Source of the DNA: Paenibacillus plantiphilus
GTDB lineage: Bacteria; Bacillota; Bacilli; Paenibacillales; Paenibacillaceae
Direction of reading: 5' to 3'
Assembly (NCBI RefSeq): GCF_927798095.1
Contig: NZ_CAKMMF010000013.1
Span: forward strand, 110,551 to 174,550
Length of the DNA stretch: 64,000 bases
Shown: positions 1 through 7,526 of the stretch, in pieces
Layout of the letters: each line of letters opens with the position of its first letter
How positions within the stretch are numbered: the stretch's first letter is position 1
The notes under the pieces: model-generated
Told to the model about the DNA's origin: nothing
Databases searched by the model: none
The model's input: only the letters and a program-made list of their open reading frames with translations
Program-made: the position numbers and the translations under genes

Positions 1-1
1 T

Positions 2-994
2 GATCTTCAGCCGGATGATGTTTATTGGTGTACCGCTGATCCTGGCTGGGTGACCGGCACATCGTATGGCATCTTCGCTCCGTGGCTGAATGGCGCGACG
101 AACGTCATTCGCGGGGGACGGTTCAGTCCGCAGGACTGGTATGCGACAATTGAGAAATATCGCGTTACGGTGTGGTACAGTGCACCAACGGCATTCCGCA
201 TGCTTATGGGTGCGAGCGATGAGATTGTGAATGGCTTTGATCTTACAAGCCTGAGACATGTTCTGAGCGTAGGCGAGCCGCTTAATCCGGAAGTGGTCAG
301 ATGGGGGCTCAAAGCCTATAAGCAGCGTATTCATGATACGTGGTGGATGACGGAGACGGGCGCTCAACTCATTTGCAACTATCCTTGCATGGAGATTAAG
401 CCCGGTTCAATGGGACGTCCGCTGCCAGGCATACAAGCAGCTATTATTGATGATAACGGGAATATACTGCCGCCTTACCGAATGGGCAATCTGGCGATTA
501 AGACACCTTGGCCATCGATGATGCGCAAAGTATGGAATAACCCCTCCAAGTTTGATGAATATTTGCGTATTCCAGGCTGGTACATTTCCGGCGATTCTGC
601 CTACACGGATGAGGATGGATATTTCTGGTTCCAAGGAAGAATCGATGATGTGATCAATACAGCAGGCGAGCGGGTAGGGCCGTTCGAGGTCGAGAGCAAG
701 CTTGTTGAGCACCCGGCTATCGCTGAGGCCGGCGTAATCGGCAAGCCGGACCCTGTGCGCGGTGAAATTATTAAAGCCTTTATAGCACTGAGAGAGGGCT
801 TCACACCTTCCGAAGAGCTCAAGGCGGATATTGCCAAATTCGTCAAAGAAGGTTTGTCCGCACATGCGGCGCCTAGAGAAATTGAATTCAGAGACAAGCT
901 TCCCAAGACGCGCAGCGGTAAGATCATGCGCCGCGTCCTGAAGGCATGGGAATTGAATTTGCCGACAGGCGATCTCTCAACAATAGAGGATTAA
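2..994 (+). CDS. acsA: Acetyl-CoA synthetase, C-terminal part (5' end outside window)
   Basis: This enzyme of the ANL superfamily makes acetyl-CoA from acetate, ATP and CoA in the cytoplasm. The frame is open from base 2, so the start lies upstream of the window; about 330 residues remain of an enzyme that is usually near 570. Visible are the adenylation-domain stretch DVYWCTADPGWVTGTSYG, the Tyr/Trp-rich WWMTETGAQ loop, the hinge region GRIDDVINTAGERVGP and the C-terminal PKTRSGKIMRR. The lysine in that last motif is the one that AcuA-type acetyltransferases modify to switch the enzyme off. No partner gene is visible. Identification is firm; choosing AcsA over another acyl-CoA ligase rests on overall resemblance. 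Confidence 0.9.
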   Translation, partial: DLQPDDVYWCTADPGWVTGTSYGIFAPWLNGATNVIRGGRFSPQDWYATIEKYRVTVWYSAPTAFRMLMGASDEIVNGFDLTSLRHVLSVGEPLNPEVVRWGLKAYKQRIHDTWWMTETGAQLICNYPCMEIKPGSMGRPLPGIQAAIIDDNGNILPPYRMGNLAIKTPWPSMMRKVWNNPSKFDEYLRIPGWYISGDSAYTDEDGYFWFQGRIDDVINTAGERVGPFEVESKLVEHPAIAEAGVIGKPDPVRGEIIKAFIALREGFTPSEELKADIAKFVKEGLSAHAAPREIEFRDKLPKTRSGKIMRRVLKAWELNLPTGDLSTIED

Positions 995-1011
995 TATCAC
1001 GAGATTGGCAG

Positions 1012-1061
1012 GAGCCGTCTATTCGTTCACAGCACTCAGGCTGCGAACGAATGGACGGCTC
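1012..1061 (+). other. Strong stem-loop 18 bp after acsA
   Basis: The two arms (1012-1028 and 1045-1061) pair over 17 positions with one U-G wobble and leave a 16-nt loop. No run of T follows, so it is not a typical intrinsic terminator. It could stabilise the acsA mRNA 3' end or assist the second hairpin downstream. Confidence 0.55.
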
Positions 1062-1154
1062 TTGCGATTACGGGAATAACAAAAGGGAATTGGGCTGCCC
1101 AAAAGCATATATGGAAATCCCATCTCCCGCTTAGTACATAATAGGAGGTTGCAA

Positions 1155-1203
1155 AAGAACCTTCAGCTCCACTTATGTAGTGGTGTTGAAGGTTCTTCTG
1201 TGC
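1155..1203. terminator. Hairpin between convergent acsA and the PBP gene
   Basis: Arms 1155-1165 and 1187-1197 pair perfectly over 11 bp, with an inner 5-bp helix (1169-1173 with 1179-1183). A modest T-rich tail follows on the plus strand. It lies between two convergent genes and probably ends acsA transcription; it may work in both directions. Confidence 0.6.
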
Positions 1204-1260
1204 GTTTTATGGGGTTGCTCACTAGGGCTTAACCTTTTGGGGACAGTCAGCCCCTTGTTA

Positions 1261-4200
1261 TTAATTAACCTGAACGGTTACCGAGGAGGGGGATTCCCCA
1301 GCCTCATTGATAGCAGTTACACGGAATGATCCTGATGTCTGCGGTGATTCATATTCTGATTTGGAGGACGTTCCAATGAGGGCAAACTCGCTATTCTCAT
1401 TGGAACGATAGTAGATATTGTAGGCAGTCACCTGTTCAGATGCTGCATTAGCGGCCCATGACAGCTTGATTCCGGATCCGCTAGGTTCAGTCTTGAGGTC
1501 CCATGGAGCGGAAGCGATCGTGATGGCAACCTCATTCGGGTCAGGTATTACTTCTGAACCGTTGCTGCCCTGTTGGTTTGGTCTTGTTACATTTGACTCA
1601 GGCGGCGGTGTGCCGCCGGTACCCGATGAGCCTGCAGCACCGTTGCTGCCAACAGTTACAACCGCACTCGGAGCAGATTCATGACCGCCAACGTCTACAG
1701 CCTTGATATAATAGCTGTATTCGCCAGGCGCGCCGAGATGGACTGTAAACTTCGTGTCCTCGCCTGCTAGAACAGGAGAACCGATGACAGCGTATTTAGA
1801 TTGATTAATCGATCTGTATAAGCGATAGCCAACAACATCCTTCTGCTTCGATGGGGAGAAGGTTATGCGATACGATTTATTAGCTGAGATCGTCTCGATC
1901 CGAACGTTTGAAGGAGCGGATGGATCGGCCCCATCATCGGTACGCGGATCAGTCTTGGACGGTGCGTCTTTGCCTGCATCGGCAGGCAGATAGGCGCTCA
2001 TGGAACGTCTGCTGGAGCCGGGCAGCTTGGATTGGGCTTTGGCGATCTCCTCCATTAATTCATCCAGCGGCTTCTCGCGCTTAATAACGACTTGTTCCTT
2101 CAGCATATCTGACGGGGTCGTATCATGCGGCAAATAGTTGATCCCGTTATATGTGATATAAGCGACTTTGACGAGCGAATCATCCCTTTTCTTCGGCAGG
2201 AACTTCTTGTTGAACCAGTCTGTAACACTCATGCCCATCTGTCTTGTCAGGCTGCTTGGCAGATTGCCGCTGACACTGGAGACAGTCGCTTTGACAATGC
2301 CTGACGGCATTTCGAACTTCTTGGTTGGGAACAATTCTGGCCGTTCCGCAGATACTTCATTCATTATCATTGTCCAGATCGATCGCGCTCTCGTCCGTCC
2401 ATCCTTGGAGAGGGTGTGAGCCTGCTTCTCGTATCCGGACCATACACCAAGGGTAATATCAGGCGAATAGCCCATAAACCAGACATCCCCGTAGCTTTGA
2501 GTGGAGCCCGTCTTGCCCACAATCGGAATTTCGCCGTATTTCTTGAATTGCGAAGTGATTGCATGAGCAGTACCGCTTCCATCAGATATAACCGTACGAA
2601 GCATATCTGTCATTAGAAAAGCAGTTTGCTCCGAGAAGACGCGAAGCGGCTTACTCTTATGCTCGTATACAATATTGCCTTCGCCATCCGTTATTTTGCT
2701 GATCATATAAGCATCATGGAGGATGCCATTATTAGCTATGGAGCCATAAGCATTCGTCAGCTCTTCGACGGTAACCCCGAGGCTTAGGCCGCCGATTACA
2801 CCAGTCTGAGCCCCGTCATCCTCAGGCTGCAAAGTTGTAATCCCGAGCTTCCGGGTGAACTTCCATGCCTCTGGAATGGTCACCTTCTGGTTGAACACTT
2901 TAAGAGCGGGAAGATTCAGCGAGCGGTTCAACGCTTCTCTTGCTGTAACGAGACCGTAGAACTTCTTATTGGAGTTCATCGGAATATGGAAACCCTTCTG
3001 ACCATCCTTGAACACCATCGGCGCATCGTCAATGATGCTGCCTGGTTGAATAAGTCCGCTCTCTATAGCGGGCAAATAGGCGGCAATTGTCTTCATTGTA
3101 GAGCCTGGCTGGCGTGTCATCTGTGTTGCGTGATTCATCTGTTCTTCATAGAAATCACGCCCCTCCATCATACTGAGGATAGCGCCGGTCTTATGATCTA
3201 ACATGATGGCGGCAATCTGTTCGATACCTTTTTCTTCACTTGTCGGAGTAAAGTTGTTCTCATCGGATGCGATCTTCTTCATCATGTTGTAAATGCGCTT
3301 ATCAATCGTTGTATAAATATGATAGCCGCCGCGCAGCAGGTGCTCACGCGCTTCCTCAACGAGAGGCGCATTTTCCTTTTTCCTCACATCAGCGAGCTTC
3401 AGTGACGGATCCTTCTGCATCAATAAAATCTCTGCAGCCTGACGTTCCGCCTCCAGCATCAGATAAGGAAAAGTGGAATAGGCCTTCTCCGATGGCTTGG
3501 CAAGGGAGCTGCTGATGTCGAACGCTGCAGCTTCATCATATTGCCCTTTGCTGATGCGTCCGGTTTCAAGCATACGTGTAAGAACAAGCTTCTGCCGGTC
3601 TATGGCCAGCTTGAATCCTTTTTCATTAAATTTCCCTTTGCTTGTAAACGCCGTATAAGCGGAGGGACGCTGCGGCAAGCCGGCCAGATAGGCAGCTTGT
3701 GCAATATTAAGCTTGTTCAGATCGGTAATATTGAAGATTCCTTTTGCCGCTGCTTTAATCCCGAACAGATTGTAGCCGTTAGCACCGGTTCCGAAAGGAA
3801 CCTTGTTTAAATAAGCGGTCAATATTTCCTTCTTCGTCAGAAACCGCTCTAGCCGGAGGGAAAGAAAAATTTCTCTCACTTTCCTGCTGTCGGTCTTGTC
3901 CAAGCTGAGGAACACCCGCCGGGCAAGCTGCTGTGTCAGCGTGCTTCCTCCTGTTTGCGTATCCTCGTTGAACAGCTTCTGTTTGGCTGCGCGCCCCAGG
4001 CCGTTCATATCTACGCCAAGGTGGTTCTCGAAATTATTGTCTTCAATTGCTAGGACGGCATTGATGACATGCAGGGGCAAGTCGTCATACTTGATCAGTC
4101 GCCGATCCTCTTCTGTGCGAAGCTGACCTACAGGTGTATATCCATCGTTGAAATATACAAAGCCAGTGATGGCGTTTTCATTGATCTTCGACACAATTTC

Positions 4201-4383
4201 CGCTCTTGTGCGGATTGGCTCGTCGGTAACGTTCGAGGCGACGTAGCCCGTCACGATGCCGCCTATTAATAGGCCGAACATGATAGCGAAGATAATTATC
4301 CATTTTACAGTTATGTACGATACGAGTCCGAATGTCCGCCATCGGCTATATCCATTCTTGTTCAGATCGTGGTCTTGATCCAT
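1261..4383 (-). CDS. Class A penicillin-binding protein (PBP1a type) with two C-terminal FnIII domains
   Basis: A bifunctional enzyme that polymerises and cross-links peptidoglycan at the outer membrane face. A cytoplasmic N-terminus and one transmembrane helix (about residues 28-50) come first. The GT51 glycosyltransferase follows, with EDNNFENHLG and GGSTLTQQLAR. The transpeptidase shows S-x-x-K in QPGSTMKT, S-x-N in NRSLNLP and K-T-G in VGKTGS. After about residue 800 come two fibronectin type III domains separated by a Gly/Ser/Pro/Asn linker. The start at 4383 has a GAGGAGG site 11-13 nt upstream; a longer frame reaching 4470 lacks comparable support. At 1040 aa it is larger than B. subtilis PonA (about 914 aa). 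It is divergent from tyrS. Confidence 0.93.
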   Translation of the reverse strand: MDQDHDLNKNGYSRWRTFGLVSYITVKWIIIFAIMFGLLIGGIVTGYVASNVTDEPIRTRAEIVSKINENAITGFVYFNDGYTPVGQLRTEEDRRLIKYDDLPLHVINAVLAIEDNNFENHLGVDMNGLGRAAKQKLFNEDTQTGGSTLTQQLARRVFLSLDKTDSRKVREIFLSLRLERFLTKKEILTAYLNKVPFGTGANGYNLFGIKAAAKGIFNITDLNKLNIAQAAYLAGLPQRPSAYTAFTSKGKFNEKGFKLAIDRQKLVLTRMLETGRISKGQYDEAAAFDISSSLAKPSEKAYSTFPYLMLEAERQAAEILLMQKDPSLKLADVRKKENAPLVEEAREHLLRGGYHIYTTIDKRIYNMMKKIASDENNFTPTSEEKGIEQIAAIMLDHKTGAILSMMEGRDFYEEQMNHATQMTRQPGSTMKTIAAYLPAIESGLIQPGSIIDDAPMVFKDGQKGFHIPMNSNKKFYGLVTAREALNRSLNLPALKVFNQKVTIPEAWKFTRKLGITTLQPEDDGAQTGVIGGLSLGVTVEELTNAYGSIANNGILHDAYMISKITDGEGNIVYEHKSKPLRVFSEQTAFLMTDMLRTVISDGSGTAHAITSQFKKYGEIPIVGKTGSTQSYGDVWFMGYSPDITLGVWSGYEKQAHTLSKDGRTRARSIWTMIMNEVSAERPELFPTKKFEMPSGIVKATVSSVSGNLPSSLTRQMGMSVTDWFNKKFLPKKRDDSLVKVAYITYNGINYLPHDTTPSDMLKEQVVIKREKPLDELMEEIAKAQSKLPGSSRRSMSAYLPADAGKDAPSKTDPRTDDGADPSAPSNVRIETISANKSYRITFSPSKQKDVVGYRLYRSINQSKYAVIGSPVLAGEDTKFTVHLGAPGEYSYYIKAVDVGGHESAPSAVVTVGSNGAAGSSGTGGTPPPESNVTRPNQQGSNGSEVIPDPNEVAITIASAPWDLKTEPSGSGIKLSWAANAASEQVTAYNIYYRSNENSEFALIGTSSKSEYESPQTSGSFRVTAINEAGESPSSVTVQVN

Positions 4384-4520
4384 AAAGTCATACTCTCCTC
4401 CTCTGATTAACAGAAATATTATAGCATAAATCGACATTGAATAGGAGGAGTCGGCTGTATTTTTGTCCAAACTTTAGGCGAAATGGCGGGATGTGCTGTG
4501 TCCCTGGACATGGCTGTGGA

Positions 4521-4550
4521 TTGACTTCTCATGACGGGCTATGGTATAAC
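4521..4550 (+). promoter_or_regulatory. SigA-type promoter of the tyrS T-box transcript
   Basis: A -35 box TTGACT (4521-4526) and a -10 box TATAAC (4545-4550) are separated by 18 bp. Initiation is expected near 4557, just upstream of the T-box leader. Confidence 0.7.
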
Positions 4551-4555
4551 GAAGC

Positions 4556-4858
4556 AAGATAAATGCATAGTAAAACAGTGTTGACAGGCATGCAGTAGAT
4601 CTGCGGATGAACGTTTACAGAGAGCCGGTGGGTGGTGCGAACCGGTACGAGCCGAAGATTGAATTACCGCCTCGAGCTGAATGGATGAACAGCCATAGCC
4701 TTGCACTGGTCAGTAGTCTATTCCGGAGACAATCCGTTATGATAATGAAGTGAGAGCAGCTTCAGAGCGCCAATACAGGCGGTTCTGCCATGCAGCTCTA
4801 ATTAGGGTGGTACCGCGAGCAAATCCTTCTCGTCCCTTGTGGCGAAAGGATTTTTTTC
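4556..4858 (+). promoter_or_regulatory. Tyrosine T-box riboswitch with transcription terminator
   Basis: This leader senses uncharged tRNA-Tyr and controls tyrS. The T-box core AGGGTGGTACCGCG begins at 4804. The Stem I signature GAA..TTACCGCCTCGAG places the specifier codon TAC (Tyr) at 4665-4667. The competing terminator pairs 4821-4828 with 4846-4853 and is followed by seven T residues. Uncharged tRNA-Tyr should stabilise the antiterminator and allow tyrS expression. The specifier agrees with the downstream gene, which supports the reading strongly. Confidence 0.95.
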
Positions 4859-4883
4859 TATTTCCGGACAGGAGTGAATGTGA

Positions 4884-6140
4884 ATGGTTAAATGGGAAGA
4901 GCTTACATCCGAGCAGCAGCAAGAGGTAGAGCGCCAGATGAATGTCATTCGTCGCGGCGTTGTGGAAATTGTGCCGGAGGATGAATTGAAAGCGAAGATT
5001 GTGAACGCAGTAGCGACAGGCAAGGCGCTTAAGATCAAGCTGGGACTTGATCCGTCGGCCCCGGATATTCATATCGGACATACGGTTGTACTCCACAAGC
5101 TGCGTCAATTTCAGGAGATGGGCCATGAGGTGCAGCTGCTTATTGGTGATTTCACTGGCAGAATCGGCGATCCGACGGGCAAGTCCGAAACCCGCAAGCA
5201 GCTGACAGAGGAGGATGTGAAGCGCAATGCCGAGACGTACCAGAAGCAAATTTATAAATTGCTGGACCCGGCTCGCACGAAGCTCTACTACAATTCCGAG
5301 TGGCTGGCGCCGCTTAATTTCTCGGATGTCGTTACATTGTCTGCAAAAGTGACCGTTGCGCGCATGCTGGAACGGGATGATTTCACGAAACGGTATCAAT
5401 CCGGCCAGCCGATCAGCATTCATGAGTTTTTCTACCCGTTGATGCAGGGCTATGACTCCGTTGCTTTGGAGAGCGATGTTGAGCTTGGCGGAACGGATCA
5501 GAAGTTTAATCTTCTGATGGGACGCACGCTTCAGAAGGAATACGGCAAGCCGACACAGGCCGCGATCATGACACCGCTGCTGGAAGGGCTCGATGGCGTC
5601 CAGAAGATGAGCAAAAGCCTTGGCAACTACATCGGCATCGATGAGGAGCCGAATCAAATTTACGGCAAAGCGATGTCGATTCCCGATGAACTGATGTTGA
5701 AATATTACGAGCTTGCCACAGATATTAGCAATGACGAGCTTCAAGCGCTCCGGCAGGGGGTAGAAGACGGAACGAAGCATCCTCGGGATATAAAAATGCA
5801 GCTGGCGGCAACGCTGGTGCGCATGTTCCACGGTGAAGAGGCGGCAGTCGCCGCAGAGCAGCATTTCATAACCGTATTCCAGCAGCGCGCGCTGCCTGAC
5901 GATATTGAAACCGTTGCGCTGGCGGCCTCTGAGCTGGAGGATGGCCGTATTCGCATCGTGAAGCTTCTGACGACATTAGGCTTGCAGGCCTCCGGCAGCG
6001 AAGCGAAGCGTAGCGTTCAGCAAGGAGCCGTGAAGATTAATGAAGAGAAGATCGACGACCCGAATGCGGAAATTACACCTGCCGATGGAGACGTCATTCA
6101 GGTTGGCAAACGCAAATTCGTCAAGCTGAGCCTGCAATAG
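4884..6140 (+). CDS. tyrS: Tyrosyl-tRNA synthetase, TyrZ (KMSKS) type
   Basis: Class I synthetase that charges tRNA-Tyr. The HIGH signature is present as DIHIGHTVVL near residue 58 and the second signature as KMSKSLGNY near residue 240. The latter puts it with the TyrZ-type enzymes rather than the B. subtilis TyrS type, which has a KFGKS/T-like motif. The C-terminus (about 350-418) is an S4 RNA-binding domain. Length (418 aa) is normal. The ATG at 4884 follows CAGGAGTG with good spacing. Expression is set by the tyrosine T-box leader. The symbol tyrZ would be equally justified by sequence type. Confidence 0.96.
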   Translation: MVKWEELTSEQQQEVERQMNVIRRGVVEIVPEDELKAKIVNAVATGKALKIKLGLDPSAPDIHIGHTVVLHKLRQFQEMGHEVQLLIGDFTGRIGDPTGKSETRKQLTEEDVKRNAETYQKQIYKLLDPARTKLYYNSEWLAPLNFSDVVTLSAKVTVARMLERDDFTKRYQSGQPISIHEFFYPLMQGYDSVALESDVELGGTDQKFNLLMGRTLQKEYGKPTQAAIMTPLLEGLDGVQKMSKSLGNYIGIDEEPNQIYGKAMSIPDELMLKYYELATDISNDELQALRQGVEDGTKHPRDIKMQLAATLVRMFHGEEAAVAAEQHFITVFQQRALPDDIETVALAASELEDGRIRIVKLLTTLGLQASGSEAKRSVQQGAVKINEEKIDDPNAEITPADGDVIQVGKRKFVKLSLQ

Positions 6141-6172
6141 CATCGTCAGCACTGTTTTATTGCACCCTTAGC

Positions 6173-6217
6173 AGCCTCTAATGGCCCTTCTTCCGAGCGG
6201 CATTAGAGGCTTTTTAT
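6173..6217 (+). terminator. Intrinsic terminator of tyrS
   Basis: Perfect 11-bp arms 6173-6183 and 6201-6211 are followed by TTTTTATATT. This is a classic Rho-independent terminator 32 bp past the tyrS stop. Confidence 0.9.
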
Positions 6218-6297
6218 ATTGCTGTACTCCCATGTGGGAGGCTCGTCAACTGCTCAGTTATCATTCGCGCTCCATCTTAGACTGCCGCTGTTTTAAA

Positions 6298-6478
6298 TCA
6301 ACAAAGAACCTCAACTGTAAATCCAACAGGCGCTTGGATATAGAACGTCCAGCCGTGCGACTGTTGTGGAGGTTCCACATCAAAACCATCGTCCTTCATT
6401 CGTTGATTGATCTCGTTTACCCAATCCTTGCTTTCTTGAATAAATCCAATATGAAAAATTCAGGTGATTCAATTGCAT
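6298..6478 (-). pseudogene. Remnant of a VOC-family (glyoxalase/bleomycin-resistance fold) protein
   Basis: Reading minus from 6478, a GAGGAGG ribosome site precedes ATG and the start MQLNHLN, which is typical of small VOC proteins. In another frame (6456-6298) the family's second half follows directly: FHIGFIQESKDW, then DDGFDVEPPQQSHGW, ending QAPVGFTVEVLC and a stop. About 60 middle codons are missing compared with the usual 125-130 aa, and the join is out of frame at a T5 run. This looks like a gene that lost its middle, not a sequencing slip. It lies downstream of the rpsD terminator. Metal-binding residues of the first half are gone, so it should be inactive. Confidence 0.8.
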
Positions 6479-6540
6479 AGACAGCTCCTCCTCTATGGTT
6501 CCACCATTTGTAATGATATTGGATCATAATCGTCAGCGGG

Positions 6541-6578
6541 ACAAAATAAAAAACAGCCCAAGGTTGCCCTTGGACTGT
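6541..6578 (-). terminator. Intrinsic terminator of rpsD
   Basis: Arms ACAG-CCAAGG and CCTTGG-CTGT (6553-6578) form a hairpin. On the minus strand it is followed by a T-rich tail (6552 down to 6541). It lies directly past the rpsD stop. Confidence 0.88.
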
Positions 6579-6589
6579 GTGTGAATCTA

Positions 6590-7189
6590 TTAACGGCTGT
6601 AGAACTCAACGATTTGTTTCTCGTCGATTTCTTGTGGAAGCTCTGCGCGATCTGGCAGGCGAAGGAATTTGCCTTCTACTGCTGCATCGTTGTATTCCAG
6701 GTAGCCTGGAAGATAGTTGCGTCCTTCCAGAGCTTCTTTGATGGATTTCATAGCGCGGCTGCGCTCACGAAGACCGATTACGTCGCCGATTGAAACCGTG
6801 TAGGAAGCAATATCGACTTTCTTGCCGTTAACGGTAACATGTCCGTGCGATACAAGCTGGCGAGCGCCTGCACGGGAGTTAGCGAAACCAAGACGGTATA
6901 CCAGGTTGTCAAGACGGCTCTCAAGAAGGGCCATGAAGTTTTCACCGGCAATACCTTTTTGTTTGGAAGCTTTGTCGAACAGGTTGCGGAATTGCTTCTC
7001 ATTCATGCCGTACATATGACGCAGCTTTTGCTTTTCTTGCAATTGAATGCCGTAGCCGCTCATTTTCTTGCGTTGACTTGGACCATGTTGTCCGGGTGGA
7101 AATGCGCGTTTCAATTCTTTGCCAGTACCGCTCAAAGAAATTCCAAGGCGGCGGCTTAATTTAAACTTAGGACCTGTATATCTTGACAT
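6590..7189 (-). CDS. rpsD: 30S ribosomal protein S4
   Basis: Primary 16S rRNA-binding protein that starts assembly of the 30S body. The product begins [16 protein letters not shown] and carries the S4 RNA-binding domain around residues 90-150 ([20 protein letters not shown]). Its length of 199 aa is standard. The ATG at 7189 follows AGAAGGAG with suitable spacing; a longer frame up to 7348 covers the leader and has no family resemblance. It is monocistronic, as in Bacillus, with its own promoter and terminator. In Bacillus S4 represses its own mRNA through the leader; the long leader here fits that. Confidence 0.97.
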   Translation of the reverse strand: MSRYTGPKFKLSRRLGISLSGTGKELKRAFPPGQHGPSQRKKMSGYGIQLQEKQKLRHMYGMNEKQFRNLFDKASKQKGIAGENFMALLESRLDNLVYRLGFANSRAGARQLVSHGHVTVNGKKVDIASYTVSIGDVIGLRERSRAMKSIKEALEGRNYLPGYLEYNDAAVEGKFLRLPDRAELPQEIDEKQIVEFYSR

Positions 7190-7384
7190 GTGTCGTAAAA
7201 CTCCTTCTTCAAATGGGATGTTTGAAAATGGGTGTTTCGCCGAGTGCTGTCTGCGCTTGAAGTTCAAGACTTGACAGGAATGTTCAGCCGCAGTCCTGTC
7301 AGCGACAGCCTCCATGAGGGTGACACAAAACCGTTCCCATATATTCAACTATAAATATTATATAAATTCTGTTACACTTGTCAA
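7190..7384 (-). promoter_or_regulatory. rpsD promoter and about 160-nt leader
   Basis: On the minus strand TTGACA (7384-7379) and TATAAT (7362-7357) are 16 bp apart, close to consensus. Transcription from about 7350 leaves a leader of roughly 160 nt with several self-complementary stretches, including one around the two CTGTCA/TGACAG copies. An S4-binding autoregulatory leader is known in Firmicutes; assigning this leader to that family is inference from position and length. Confidence 0.7.
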
Positions 7385-7465
7385 GCGGATTTGATAGCAT
7401 CTGAAATATTGTTGCATATTGAATCTAAAGACCTAATTTGTTAAGCCTTAAGTAGTGCATATTTT

Positions 7466-7494
7466 TTGGATATACAGTATGATAATTATATAAT
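7466..7494 (+). promoter_or_regulatory. Promoter of the diguanylate cyclase gene
   Basis: TTGGAT (7466-7471) and TATAAT (7489-7494) are separated by 17 bp, placing initiation near 7501, just before the ribosome site of the gene at 7527. Confidence 0.6.
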
Positions 7495-7526
7495 TCCTAT
7501 CGTACTATTCAAAGAGGTGATGCTGT

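Noticed and set aside
1220..1260. Second terminator for the PBP gene at GGGG..CCCC
   Set aside because: The stem is only 4 bp with a mixed loop; the 1155-1203 hairpin is a better candidate.
4737..5864. 375-aa frame antisense to tyrS
   Set aside because: It is the mirror of a clear tyrosyl-tRNA synthetase and runs into the T-box leader. No ribosome site or family match.
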